A stretch of 64,000 bases of DNA, taken from Coffea arabica (lineage: Eukaryota; Streptophyta; Magnoliopsida; Gentianales; Rubiaceae). The position numbers and the translations under genes are program-made. Positions 1-11,715 of this stretch are shown here, piece by piece; the stretch's first letter is position 1; the number at the start of each line of letters is the position of its first letter. The notes under the pieces are model-generated. The model was given only the letters and a program-made list of their open reading frames with translations. It ran no database searches and was not told the origin of the DNA. The stretch lies in assembly GCF_036785885.1 (NCBI RefSeq), contig NC_092312.1, positions 25,376,001 to 25,440,000 on the forward strand, in the 5' to 3' direction.

Positions 1-100
1 AAAAGTAGTACTCCAACAAACAATTAACGTTGGATCAAATAACTTGTTTGCAAAGAGGTATACTCAAAGGAAGACTTCAAATAAAGACAAGTTGACTAAC

Positions 101-893
101 CAGGCATGTCAATCTCAGGCACAACTCGAACTCCATATTGCATTCCGAACTCCACCAGGGCCTTCACGCCCTCTGGGGTGTACTTCATTTTCTCTCCATA
201 GGCTCCTTTCTCAGCCAGCACCGGCTCGGACGGCAAAACCAAGGGAAACGAATGCGAATCCGTTATATGCCAATGAAAGACGTTCAGCTTATTCATGCTC
301 ATTGTCTTGATCAACCTCTTCAAATCCCCAACAGTAAAGTAATTCCTCGAAGTATCCAACATCACCCCTCTATAAGTATACAATGGTTGGTCGGAGATGT
401 ACAGCCCAGAAGCCACTCTGGGTGGGTTCCCAAAAACCAGCTGAGAAAATGTTTCCAGCCCGCGCATCGCTCCCCATACGGTTTCGGCAGTTAAGGTGGC
501 AGTTGTGGATTCAGAAGGAGAGGGAACTGTGAGTGCGTAGGATTCGTTGACGCCGTGAGCTAACTGCGCGGAGAGGTCAGTGACTCCGATGCTGAGGCAT
601 GCAAGAGGGGCTGATGTCGTCACATTGAGATGTGGAACCACCAATGGACTGTAGTGTTCACTGAAGATTTGGTTAAAATAACGACTGACAGCCGGCTTGA
701 GATAGGGATTTGCGGGGAATTGGATGCTGAAGTTCGGAGCAAGTAAGGTTAGTTGAGGTTGTCGCCAGGAGAAAGTTGTGGGTTTAGGCCAGACGTTAAT
801 TGGGTAACTAGCTGCAGTGATCTGTGGTGCTGAGGGGAAAAATAGAGCAAGAATCAAGAGAAATGAGAGTGGAATTTTAGTTCCATTCCCCAT
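101..893 (-). CDS. HEXO2: Beta-hexosaminidase 2-like (GH20), exon 1, 5' partial gene
   Basis: Exon 1 of a plant beta-N-acetylhexosaminidase, which removes terminal GlcNAc/GalNAc from N-glycans. The exon encodes about 264 residues from the ATG at 893 and ends in a donor (CCTG|GTTAGT) at 101/100; the rest lies left of the window. Seen: a hydrophobic signal peptide over about the first 27 residues, then PINVWPKP, then a GH20b-type N-terminal domain. The catalytic barrel begins with RGVMLDTSRNYF, whose Arg matches the substrate-binding Arg of GH20 enzymes, followed by HWHITDSHSFPLVLPSEP and, at the exon end, PEIDMPG. The catalytic Asp-Glu pair should lie in the missing exon(s). The motifs resemble Arabidopsis HEXO2 more than HEXO1 or HEXO3, from memory. 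Arabidopsis HEXO2 is reported at the plasma membrane; the location here is inferred. Several NxS/T sequons are present. Confidence 0.93.
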
Positions 894-994
894 TTTTTTG
901 GGCGTTGTATCGAGTCTTGTGAATTTGGATTTGGGAGGGAATGGAACTTTGGATAAGCGATTAATTATGGCAATAGTGACTAAGAGGAGTCATG

Positions 995-1003
995 TATTTA
1001 TAT
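995..1003 (-). promoter_or_regulatory. Probable TATA box of the HEXO2-like gene
   Basis: Read on the minus strand this is ATATAAATA, about 100 bases upstream of the ATG at 893. That is a normal spacing for a plant TATA box plus short 5' UTR. Position and consensus are the only evidence. Confidence 0.5.
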
Positions 1004-1009
1004 GTTTTC

Positions 1010-1708
1010 TTTGATAGGTTGGGGTTGGTTTTTAATGATATATGGTGTCCTCTTCTCTTCAGTTTCACCCTCATGTATTGTTTTTTACGTTTTTATTCCT
1101 CTTCCCAGTTCCCACTGGGGTAATCACTTTTTCTTGCTACTATATTTTTGAGATCTTTTCTAGGAAGAAGCCCGTAAAGAATACACAAGAGAGAAAAGCA
1201 GAAGGGAAAGGTTCAAAAGTTAAAACGATATGCTTTAGTTCTATGACGTCTTCTAAAGTTTGATATTGATATGAACAATCGAATGAGATTAAGAATTCTC
1301 ATATTATATGGTTTTCTTGTGTTCAATCTGTCCTGAATCAGCATTTGGAATGCCTTGACAAGTTCACCAAATCTATCACAATAATCTTGTACTTGGTTTG
1401 AAGACAGGAATGAATGAGAAAAGAAAGCACTGCAAGATTTGGCTTTTATGCCTTTTCCTAGTTAATGATAGGGCTTTCTTGATTGCTTCCATTTGGACAG
1501 CACATGAGCTTTCGTGCTTCACTTTCGATTTGCTTATTGTATTTATGTCATTGATCACATTGTTGCCTCGGCGGCAGCTTATGTATTAACTGTTTAGAGG
1601 CACTTTTCTTTCTTCGACACAACTGTGGTAGGCAGTCAATTATGGAAGCTCTAGATCATCGTTAGCAGATTGGAAAATTAAGAATAAGCTGCAGGCGAAG
1701 CTTAACTG

Positions 1709-1711
<3 letters not shown>
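1010..1711. other. Intergenic, no gene recognised
   Basis: Promoter-side DNA of the HEXO2-like gene. Short open frames occur on both strands around 1376-1589, but none matches a family I know or has a supporting gene structure. Confidence 0.5.
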
Positions 1712-1748
<37 letters not shown>

Positions 1749-1770
1749 TATATATATATATATATGTATG
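1712..1770. repeat. Compound (TA)n/(CA)n microsatellite
   Basis: A run of TA dinucleotides is interrupted by a short CA block and then resumes as TA. Such tracts are usually polymorphic. Confidence 0.9.
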
Positions 1771-1936
1771 GATAATCCCGGAAAGGATCTGTCCCATTTG
1801 ATTATTTTGCAGGCTAAGGTTGTAGAAAAGCTCCAAGGGGCATTTTAACCTCTTGCGGTCTCATGGCCAAAGGCCGCAAGCATAATGTTTTGCTGCCAAT
1901 TGTGTGCATGGAAATTAGCTATGATACTTCGGAGTC

Positions 1937-2804
1937 TAGAGGTGTCAAAATGGGTGACCTGAGCGGGTTTGGGTTGGGTAAAATGGATAATGGGTATAAG
2001 TGAGTCAATCCATTTATATTCATTTAATTAGATAGATATAAATGAATAAGTCAAAAAATGAATTGGGTAACCCAATTACCCATTTATAACCTATTTATTT
2101 TAACTTTTTGTAAACTCATTTAAATTTATTTTGCAAACTAAGTTATTAATTTATACCACTCTTTGCACCCATCATTAGTTTTAAATATTTACTTATAATG
2201 TTCAATAAGCCTAATTATCAATTTTTTTCCTATTCGTACTCTATGTCGCAAAATTATATACTATTTAATAATTGAATAATAAGAATATAAAATTTTGAAT
2301 TAAGTACTATAAAAATTAACATAAAAACTTAATCCAAAAATTTTGATGCTAATATTTTTTTCATGTATAAATTTAAAATTTCATTTTGAAAAGTTAGGAA
2401 AATAGACTAAAATTTATCATAGATTGGTAATACTAAAAAATGAGTAAGTTAACAAACTAAGAGAAAATAAAATGATAAAATAAAACCTACAAATAATAAT
2501 AATAATAATAATAATGAAACAAAAGTAGTTAACATCACAATAAAATAAAAAATCTGGAAAAAAAAGGGTGGGGGAAGAGAGGAGATTTGGGCGAAAATAA
2601 TTCTAAATGGGTTAATTGGGTTTGATGGGTTATCCAATAATATCCATTATTAAATGGGTATTATTAGGTAATCCATTTATACCCATATGCAAAAATTTAA
2701 GATATCCATACCCATCTATTCATGGGCGGATACGGGTAAATTTAATTAAATGAGTTGATTTACCACCTATACTTGGGAGTTGGGATGGGATTGTTTGACA
2801 TTAC
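1937..2804. mobile_element. hAT-like non-autonomous element (AGGTGTCAAAATGGGT end)
   Basis: The left end TAGAGGTGTCAAAATGGG and the right end, whose reverse complement reads AATGTCAAACAATCCC, are imperfect inverted termini. The interior is partly self-complementary, with many variants of CCCATTTATAACC and GGGTAATCCATTTATACCC in both orientations, and holds an (AAT)n tract at 2492-2514. No transposase frame is present. The termini resemble common plant hAT MITEs starting AGGTGTCAA. I could not read a convincing 8-bp target duplication, so the ends are approximate. Confidence 0.5.
2492..2514. repeat. (AAT)n microsatellite
   Basis: About seven AAT units inside the hAT-like element. Confidence 0.85.
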
Positions 2805-4546
2805 AAAATTAATTCGATCACCTGCTCGAAGAAATCATGGCTTTAGCCGGCCTGTGTAATTGAGTTAAATATCAAAAGCAGTCAGTCGGATCAGAACACA
2901 TAGGATCCTCAGTGCTATTTTTTCGATGACAACTCAATTCCACTTCTATATTTATGTCAAGTATCCTATTTATTTAAATTGTCATGTGTTATTTATTTAA
3001 ATTCCTTCTATCCTTACGTGATAAATGAAATTGACACTGAATTTGATATTGGACGGTGATACAGAGGATCCAACTGCAGTCGGAAAGCTTGTCCGTACTT
3101 CTTGTTTGTTCATTTATAATCATGCCTTGCAGTTGAAAAATGTGAGAAGCTTAAACAAGATTATGTTAGGGGGTAAAAAGGTCGAAATATGTTAAACTTA
3201 AAACAAGAGAGGAAAAAAAGACAGAAAAGAAAAACTGCGCCTGTCCAAGAGATCCAATGCCTTGTCAATAAGGAACTAAAATTCTCCTTGATAAGGTTTT
3301 GTTGAAGTTCACTAGTAAGAAGGAGAATAATTCAATAAAAACCACACTTATACTCTCTAAAGTAACTCATATTGTCTGAATAAATAGTAATGGTAAAATG
3401 TTAAGAGTAGCATCCTAAATCCATTTAACCAGGTTAGTATCCTTTCATTGAATTTCTCTTCATTGGTCTCTCCATTTATTTATATCTAAATTAGTATAAT
3501 TCTATAATATTATCCGATTATGTCATTATTTTTTTTAATCTCTAGATCAATATACCAAAAAAATGATGATATTTCTTTTGAGAATATCTTGGCATTCAAT
3601 TACGAAACATTTGAATGGTAAAAAAAATAGACTAAAATTGTAATAAAATATATAATGATTAATCAGATGGCAATTCTTAGTCAATTCATAAAAATTATAA
3701 CTAACACAAATGATGAAATATATTATAAATGGTATTGATTTTCGAAAACAATCATCAAACTAAATTTATTAGGGTATAATAGAAAGAAATTCTACCCAAC
3801 CCATGGAAAGGAACCCAGTTTGTGATTTAATCTAAGCAAAATCAACGCTAACAGTTAAAATTCTGCAAGAAAATGGACTGAATTCGATTAAACATAAAAC
3901 AAAGAGCATCATACAATTGTTACTTACATTGTAGACTACCTTTTAAAAAAAAAAAAAAAAAAGTTAAACAAGCAATACCACTAATATTTCCCTACTCTAA
4001 CAGGAAGAGAAAGCCCATCTAATCTTGATCATCATTAATTAACTGGGATTAATTAGTGTTAAAGACAAGTTCTTATACTATATAGCAAGCTTTATCAAGA
4101 TGTGCGATCCTGCTTGTCCCAAGCCTTCGAACAAATAGTAACTGTTAATTAGTGCCAGAATTAATATGCTTCTTTTTTAATATTCCTAGCTGCAAGCTTC
4201 CGAGTTCCAACCACAACCTAGACGAGCCCTGCATTAAAAGCAGTTCTAATCGCGTTATTCCAAACGATTTTATTTATCTAAGGGCCATGGGCAGGTCTAA
4301 AAAAACAAAAACAGTTTAAATTTCAACCTAACAACAATATTGCTTGTTTGTTGAATTGTTGCTGCAGGGTCAAAGATGAGGCTCTAGCACCTAAGCTAGT
4401 AAGCATTATTAAATTTCAGTTCTTGAGGTAACTTTCACCTTCCTTTTTTTTAAAAAAAATTTTTTTGTGGGTTGAGGAAATTCCGCTTCTTTTTTTTTGT
4501 CAATCGTCACCGTCTACTCTACTCCATATCAAGAAAATTCCATGTT
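2805..4546. other. Intergenic, no gene recognised
   Basis: AT-rich DNA with homopolymer A runs (for example near 3944-3962). I see no credible coding frame, RNA gene or terminal inverted repeats. Confidence 0.5.
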
Positions 4547-4825
4547 AGACATGTAGAAAGTTTTTGGCCATCATCAAATACTTTAAGTTTTGGCAGGATG
4601 AGAGGTCAATAGTTCAAATCTCACCTCCTATCACTGTGCCACTATATGTGGCTTCTCTTAAATCCATGCAGGTGCATAATATATCTGTCTGATCCGACAG
4701 TGATTCAGTCTTCGTTGTCCTCCCTTCCCCCTAAAATAAGCTAAAATAGGAGAGGGGTAAAAATAAGCTAAAATAAGCAGAGTATATCAAAAAAAAAAAG
4801 AAAAAAAAAGACACGTAGACAGCTT
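4547..4825 (+). mobile_element. tRNA-derived SINE with diverged target duplication
   Basis: The element body is about 4561-4808. It has a B-box-like AGTTCAAATCTCACC at 4611-4625 and ends in an A-rich tail (4790-4809). The flanks AGACATGTAGAAAGTTT (4547-4563) and AGACACGTAGACAGCTT (4809-4825) look like an old target site duplication. The internal Pol III promoter, A tail and duplication together support a SINE on the plus strand. Confidence 0.7.
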
Positions 4826-5639
4826 ACCTAAAGGGAGAGAGTAGTCTTCTGACTGCAACGAACTGGGCCAAGTGAGAGGGCACATTCCTTGACCGAGTAT
4901 TGAGATGGGCCCAATTTGTGCTTAATTCAGTCCGAGTTAGTAGGGTCATTGAACCTCATATTGGAGAACATCCAGTACGAATTCCCGAAACATTCCGAAG
5001 TTTTTCCTGCCAATTTAACTTGCTTTAATTTTAGAATTTATTGCTCAAACATTTAATAAATTAACTTAAAAATTGTATTCAAACCTGCGAAATTCTAACC
5101 TAATTCCCATTCTCAATTAAAACAGCAAAACTTATTATGTCGCTTGAATTGGATTAACCAATACACATAAAATTTCTGGTTATGAACTTAACCTTCCATA
5201 TAAAAACCAAACACGGCCTGTTTTGGGTACAAATTGGTGTTCCCCACTGTAGAATAAAATAATTTAGCACTCGCATAATGGAGCAATTAATATCCCACTA
5301 ATGTCATTAGTGCGGTAGCACCAATCTTCCCTAGACGGATGAATGCAGAAGCAATAACGTAATGAAGCATGGGCCGATCAGTGATTAATTACTGAGCAAA
5401 TGGGCATTCTGAAATGTGCTGCAACCACTTTTAGAGTAAATTTACGTTGACACGTGTGCAAAAGTTGGAGTTTAAATTTAAATTTTGGGTAATTAATTCT
5501 TTCTTTTATATATATATATATATATTTTTTTTTTTTTGTCACCTGGGAGCTGGAGTTGCACTTAATCTTGCACCCATAATATTTTAATTTGCAATTTAAC
5601 ATTGTACAGTATCTCCATTATTGCATTTCTCAAGATCCA
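4826..5639. other. Intergenic with a small repeat relic
   Basis: No gene seen. About 5431-5496 (…GTGCAAAAGTTGGAGTTTAAATTT…) is a diverged fragment of the repeat family also seen at 32422-32531 and 36752-36893. A short TA tract followed by a T run lies at about 5507-5536. Confidence 0.45.
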
Positions 5640-5780
5640 TGAGGTATTGATCTAATAATGGTTGAAATTGAGATTCTAAATATTGCAGATTTTAAGCTCA
5701 AATCTCCCTACTTCCTCCCTGTTTCTTAAGTTCCACCCTCCCCTGCTAGATTTGAAAAAAAAAAAAAAAAAAAAAAAAGG
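5640..5780 (+). mobile_element. Decayed SINE with long poly(A)
   Basis: This segment contains AGCTCAAATCTCCCTAC, a B-box-like sequence, then a pyrimidine-rich stretch and CCCCTGCTAGATTTG before an A run at about 5756-5778. It is similar in layout and sequence to 12960-13075 (CCCTACTTCTTAATTTC… CCCTGCTAATAAAAA), so both look like copies of one SINE family. The 5' limit is approximate. Confidence 0.5.
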
Positions 5781-6885
5781 GATCAAGAATGTTTTCTTTT
5801 TCTTTTCTTTTTTTCAAATAATCTTCAGTGTGTGGTAGTCATTTTGGCCCGATTAATCTGGAGCCGAGCTAGGTTGGACCCGTTAAAAGATGTTTTGCCA
5901 TGCACGTTCTCATCTCGTATCCATTTCTTTAGGCCGACATGGCTGGCGGCAATTTAACACAGAATCCAGGGACTTATAACTTTGGTGGGTTTAAAATTTT
6001 GCATGATTATAATATTGTTGCTGCCATGCTAGAATTTTATACGAAGACGAATTTCAATTCAAATTTCCAAAGCATGAAGCAGAAATATGCTTCGGAATTT
6101 CGTACGGGATATGCTGCCATCTCCGAGGACTCGGAAGAGTTTGTTACAGCAAGTCATCTGCTTAATTTGCCAAGAATATACAGAGCGAAGTTTCCTCAAG
6201 CAATTGAAAACCTAAAATTGCACAGAATTTCACCCCCTCACCTTCCACTATCATTAACAATCTTTTGCTGTATATTTTACGGCAGTTTTGTTGTTGTTGT
6301 TGTTAATGATATGGGAAGGAAGATGGATGCTGTCACTCATTTTCCAATGCAGGTAAGATCTCCTTCATTCATTTCTCCATTCATCATTTAGCTCTAGCTT
6401 TATTTTTCCATTCTTCTATTTCATCTTTCCCCTCACTGGTTCCATACTTCATTCATGAGAAGATTCTTGGATATAAAGCCTCCTCCTAGCATGTCTTACA
6501 AAAATGTGCAAAAGCTTCTTGTTCTTATCCTCGAAGAGATTACAACCTGTATATAGTGATTTCATGGCAGATGAAACTCGTTGTCAAGTAACTTTATCAA
6601 ATGGTCCCTGAAATGATGTTTAGGGTCCATTATGGAAAAAACTCTAAATGCAAAAGCAACATATCCCACTTAATACAGAGTTTGGCTAAACTAAAACGCA
6701 GTCCTACAAGACAAACCTGTCCAAATCCTAAGTTGCATAATTGTAAGGTCTAATTAATTCTACCCAATTCCTTGACATTCCCGTTAGCTTGATATTCATA
6801 AAACATTTGACATTTTGCACCTTTTAGTTGTTAGCTTTCTGTTCTATTACATGATGCTTTGCACAATATTGTGGCTGTATTTTTG
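5781..6885. other. Intergenic, no supported gene
   Basis: A 150-codon open frame at 5939-6391 (+) begins with ATG but shows no recognisable domain, has a low-complexity valine run near its C terminus, and has no visible gene structure around it. I do not annotate it as a gene. Confidence 0.4.
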
Positions 6886-7160
6886 CAGTGTAGCTAGTTT
6901 TTTTTTTTTTTTTTTTTATCACCACAGGAGTATCTCTTTCGGACTAATCTCTCTAATCTTGTGCACCTGCCCTCCAAAATTTTTTTTATCATCACAGGAG
7001 TATCTCTTTCGGACTAATCTCTCTGATCCTGTGCACCCGTCCCCCAAAATACACAAGACAATAGAAGGAGTCGAACCGCGATCACACAATACCAAAACCT
7101 AATAAGGCTACCCCACCACCTGCCGAGCCGATCCGACTCGAAGCGCCAGTGTAACTAGTT
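6886..7160 (-). mobile_element. tRNA-derived SINE (minus) with duplicated 3' region
   Basis: The element spans 6900-7146, flanked by a 14-bp target duplication CAGTGTARCTAGTT (6886-6899 and 7147-7160, one mismatch). On the minus strand it contains a B box GGTTCGACTCC near the 5' end and finishes in a poly(A) seen as T's at 6898-6918. The 3' segment is present twice in tandem: a block of roughly 60-70 bases containing CAGGAGTATCTCTTTCGG occurs at about 6920-6985 and again at about 6988-7050, separated by an internal T run. This suggests a partial dimer or an internal poly(A) event. Confidence 0.85.
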
Positions 7161-7996
7161 GACAAGTAATAACCACAAGGGAAGTTTGGGGTTTGTGTTT
7201 CTGAAGACGCAATACAAAACATTATAGCACACAGGTCAGCCTTGACTATCTTGCTTCAAGAACGCGTTAGCGTCTCAAACTCACATGCATTAGCCTTATT
7301 GCTGTCTTATCATCTAATGCTTTCTTTGTTAATACCCTATATAAAGTTCCGCAGTCACATCCACAGTCTTATCGTTAATTAACTAATCCAAGCCTGAATT
7401 CTTGCATATCTCTTAATGATATTGTAATACAAGCTTTTAATGCATGAATGCATGTGAACTTGAAATGCACAACCGTAACCTTAAAGCTCCATATGGATTA
7501 CCTTTTTTTTTTAAAAACAATTGTTTTTATTTGTGGAGTTTGCTGTAACATCTCACGCATAATTTAAAATATATCTAAAAATAAATTAAAAAAAATTATT
7601 TTCGCTCAAAAAAAAAGCAATCCAAACAAAAAGTGAATTGGCTGAGCCTTTGCTTTACACTTTGAGAAAGATTCTACTCCGTAAATCACCAAAGAAGATA
7701 ACAATAATGCTTGTGTCTTGTCATATGTACAAGGAAAAGGTTTTTCCTTTTAAACTATTGATGACAGTTGTGCCAATAATTAAAAAGTTTCCATGCAAAT
7801 ATCCTGTCTGCCATATCACAATATCGGTTGTACTCAATGCCACAAGCTCTGCCTACTGAGTAAAATGATGTCATATTTGTACAAGAACTAATCAGAAAAT
7901 CTTGAATCATTGTTGTGTACTCTTACTATACATAACACACACTTGGTGATAAGAACTCCCTTTTTGCTAGTATCGAATAGAATATTACTTTGCTCA
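7161..7996. other. Intergenic, no gene recognised
   Basis: Only short open frames without recognisable homology or splice structure. Confidence 0.5.
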
Positions 7997-8762
7997 TAGA
8001 GAATAGGGAAAATATCAGAAACCTCCCTTAAGGTTTCTCTTAATATCACATGGCCTCCTAAGATTTTTGAAATATCACTTACCTCCTCTAATAATTGTAA
8101 AAAGACTATATTAACTCTTACTTGAAACATAATTTATATATCAAATAAATGAAACTCAAATTTTTTTTTTAAAAAAAAAGAAACAAAAGTGACTTTTTTC
8201 TCTCTCCCTTTTATCCATCATTCTCTCTTGCTTTTTTTTGGATAACTATGCAATATTTTATCTGACTGTAAATTATAATAAATTGAATTTTGTTTATCTT
8301 TTATTTTTTGTAATTGTGATAAAGTGAGGTGTGATTTATTTGTGTATTTTGAGTTGATTTTTATAATGATTAATACAATTTAACGGTTTGAACAAGAATT
8401 GAGAAGATGTTGAAAAAAATTATAAAGTTCATAAGAAATCAGTTTTAAATATATAGAGTTAAATTGGTGCAAATGTACTTTTTTCAAATATTTTTTTATT
8501 TTTCAAATTCTTATTTTTATGAGGTATAGTATTATGATGTGGTAGTACTACAAGATATTGTTTTATAGGTGATAGTTTCTTTAAGTGAATAAAAAGATTT
8601 AGGAATATTGTTATTTAGCAAATGAAAAGGTAGATTTTTAAAAGTTTTGATACATCAATAATAAAAGTAAGGAAAGTAAGTGATGTTTTTAAAATTTTAG
8701 AGGTGCCAGATGATATTATAAAAAACCTCAGGAGAGGTTTCTGATATTATCTCTAAAGAATA
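7997..8762. mobile_element. Mutator-type MITE, about 748 bp
   Basis: The element is 8006-8753. The left end GGGAAAATATCAGAAACC and the right end (reverse complement GAGATAATATCAGAAACC) head a terminal inverted repeat of about 80 bp. The repeat also pairs ATATCACATGGCCTCC with ATATCATCTGGCACCTC and ATATCACTTACC with ACATCACTTAC. The flanks TAGAGAATA and TAAAGAATA form a 9-bp target duplication with one mismatch. Long TIRs plus a 9-bp duplication are typical of Mutator-like elements. There is no transposase frame. Related copies are at 33075-33828 and, partly, 58429-58540. Confidence 0.8.
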
Positions 8763-9183
8763 AAAAGATTCCTTTGTATAGTTCCTTGAATCAAACAATC
8801 TGCAGACTCTTTATGTTGTTGTCAGCATTCACATCAGGTATCTAAGACAATTACATACACTGGATTATGTTTTTTTTTCCCCTTATTTTTCATTTTAACC
8901 ATGACATTAAAAATATTATGATAACAGCTAGAGCTGGCTCATACACTGATACACAGAATCAGTCCCGTGAAAATAGGAGAGGTATAATAAGGACTGGTGT
9001 AACAAAGCCAAAGCAGAAAGCTTTAGTGTAGAAGACAAGAACATCCAATCCTCAAATCTCAAACAATATGCTTCATTCTTCAAGTACAGAAAACCAATAG
9101 ATGAATAACTTTCACGCCACAGTCGCTTGACTAGATTTCTTGCTTTGTCTTTACACTTTCTAAAGCAATTTCTCTTGCAGAAA
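8763..9183 (+). promoter_or_regulatory. Upstream region of the DUF946 gene
   Basis: A weak TATA-like TATAATAA at about 8983-8990 lies some 200 bases before the ATG at 9184. The bases just before the ATG (TTTCTCTTGCAG|AAA) look like a 3' splice site, so a 5' UTR intron is possible. Both points are inferences. Confidence 0.3.
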
Positions 9184-11025
9184 ATGGGGTTTATCTACTT
9201 CATGTTCCTTGCACTCCATGTTCAATTCTGTTGCTCAAGACCTCAGAATCAGTTGGACCATGCAAGCATGGGAAATAGTATAAATGCAATTTCTCCTTCT
9301 GTGGCATATCTGTCCAAGAAAGACAACCAGCCACCTCCTATTGAAACCATGTTCAAGCTTCCTTCCCCATCACCCGCCTGGCCTCAAGGTAAAAATGCTA
9401 ACCCATCGGAATTTTCCTCTGTTTTCTTGGTTAGAGTTGTGGAAATCTGCTAACTTTCTGTTCATTTGTGGATTATAGGTGCGGGATTTGCTAATGGAAC
9501 AATTGATTTGGGAGGATTACAGGTATGTCAAGTATCAACTTTTAATAAAGTTTGGGCTACTCATGAAGGTGGACCAGATAATCTTGGTGCAACCTTTTTT
9601 GAACCATCTTCAATCCCAGATGGATTCTTTACACTCGGTTACTATAGCCAACCAAACAATAGTCCCCTGTTTGGATGGGTTCTTGCTGCAAAAGATGCCT
9701 CGTCAGGTCAAGGAATTCTGAGCAAGCCCACTGATTATACACTTATTTGGAGTAGTGAATCTTTGAATATCAAGCAAGATGGCGTGGGCTATATATGGCT
9801 GCCAACACCTCCTGATGGCTACAAGGCCATTGGTCATGTAGTCACAAGCTCCCCTGATAAGCCTTCAGTGGAAAAAGTTCGATGCGTCCGCTCTGATTAC
9901 ACTGATGCTACTGATCTAGATTCTTGGATTTGGGGTAGTTCTAATGGCATTAACATATATGGTTCAAGGCCAAAAGTTAGAGGGATTCAAGTTTTAGGGG
10001 TTTCCACAGGTACATTTATATTAGCACAAAACAGTGGGGCTGCAACATCGCTGGCTTGTTTGAAGAATCTGCAAGGCAACTTTCATGCTATGCCTACTCT
10101 GAATCAGATTCGAGCATTATTTGCTGAATATTCTCCAGTGATTTACTTTCACCCTGATGAAGAGTTCTTTCCTTCTTCAGTAAATTGGTTTTTCCAAAAT
10201 GGTGCATTACTGTACACAAGAGGGCAGGAATCCAATCCTGTTGCTATTACCCCAACAGGGTCAAATTTGCCCCAAGGAGGTACAAATGATGGTGCGTATT
10301 GGATAGATTTACCTCGTGATAATGCTGCTAAAGATAGGGTCAAGCAAGGAAATCTACAAGATGCAAGTGTATATATACATGTTAAACCTATGTTAGGTGC
10401 AACTTTTACTGACTTGGCTGTATGGGTTTTTTACCCTTTTAATGGTGCAGCTAGAGCAAAAGTTGAGTTTGTTACAATTAAGCTAGGAAAAATTGGGGAA
10501 CATGTTGGAGACTGGGAGCATGTGACACTGAGGATTAGTAACTTCAATGGAGAATTAAAAAGTGTTTATTTTTCAGAACATAGTGGAGGGACATGGGTCA
10601 GTGCTTCAGGGCTTGAGTTCCAAAATGGTAACAAACCAGTGGTATATTCCTCATTGCATGGCCATGCTGCTTATCCAAAGACAGGAGATTTTTTGCAAGG
10701 GTCTAACTCAAATGTTGGAATAAGAAATGATACTGGAAAAGGGCAGATTTTTATGGATGCTGGGGCAAATTTCTCAGTGGTTTCTGCTGATTATTTAGGG
10801 TCAACAATTGTTGAACCACCATGGTTGAATTATACTAGAGAATGGGGTCCAAAAATCAGCTATAATATCAACGATGAGATCAAGAAGGTTGAGAAATTTT
10901 TGCCTGGGAAATTAAAAAGAGCTTTAGAAAAAGCAGTTAGTGAGCTCCCTAGTGAAGCGCTGGGTGAGGAAGGCCCCACTGGTCCCATATCCAAGGATAA
11001 TTGGAGTGGAGATGAAAGGACCTAG
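9184..11025 (+). CDS. DUF946 / VPS62-like secreted protein
   Basis: Two exons, 9184-9388 and 9479-11025, separated by a 90-bp GT-AG intron; the joined frame encodes 583 residues. The ATG at 9184 is chosen because it starts a clear signal peptide (MGFIYFMFLALHVQFCCSRP); the frame is open upstream but without another ATG. The body matches the plant DUF946 family (Pfam 'vacuolar protein sorting-associated protein 62'). Diagnostic stretches include YSPVIYFHPDEEFFPSSVNW, the middle-domain GEHVGDWEHVTLRISNF and YFSEHSGGTW, and SLHGHAAYPKTGDF. The family has no settled biochemical role; the name comes from a distant link to yeast Vps62. Many family members lack a signal peptide (from memory), so possible secretion or vacuolar delivery of this copy is of interest. 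Confidence 0.9.
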
Positions 11026-11715
11026 ATTATGGAGTTTGTACAAACGCTTTGATCTTTGTGTTAGGACATGAAAGTAAATGGGAACGCAGTCATTCTTATC
11101 TTTCTTTTACTACAATCTTTTTGACTTGATATTTCTTTTGACTGCTCAGTTGTCTTATTCATTCATGTTCATGGTATTTCAATTTTTGATGAATTTGCGT
11201 TCACACAATATAATTTGGGTGAAAAAAAGAAATCAAGAATGTAGATGCCATAACATGTTGTGGTTGGTAGTTGGCCAGTTGCCATCTGATGGCAATATAA
11301 CGATGAAGAAAATGACCTTGGAAAAGGCAAACTGCAGAGGCATAACATCTTCACACAAAAGAAAGAAGCTAGTGCCCATAAAGCATACGGCTAAAGGTGG
11401 CCTCACAATAATTATTGTCATGCTCTAAACGTATCTGTAACTATTTCTCTTGAACTATGCACTGTATTTCTCTATTTTCGTGACTAAATCCTTTCTTTTG
11501 CTGTGATATAAAGCTGGAAGGAATAGCTGACCAAGTCTCTCTCTCTCTCTCTCTCTCTGCACACTTTTTGGAGTTGTATTAGGAATTTTAAGGTTCTTAA
11601 GTTCAGTTATTGGATGTGCTTTTGGTGCATCTGCTATTTCATTGAACTTTATTTGTAGTCATCTGAAATAAATGCTTTTCTTGATGCTTGCTCTTTTGGT
11701 TGTCATCTCCTTGCC
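11026..11715. other. 3' flank of DUF946 gene with (CT)n tract
   Basis: Probable 3' UTR and intergenic DNA. A (CT)n microsatellite lies at about 11535-11558. Short overlapping frames on both strands look non-coding. Confidence 0.45.

Noticed and set aside
2449..2637. 62-codon minus frame
   Set aside because: Lies inside the hAT-like element and crosses an (AAT)n tract, giving a Leu run.
4611..4625. Possible tRNA gene at the B-box-like sequence
   Set aside because: No cloverleaf or acceptor stem; the A tail and target duplication show it is a SINE promoter.
5939..6391. 150-codon ATG frame on the plus strand
   Set aside because: No recognisable domain, valine-run low complexity near the end, no promoter or splice context; a chance frame or very old fragment.
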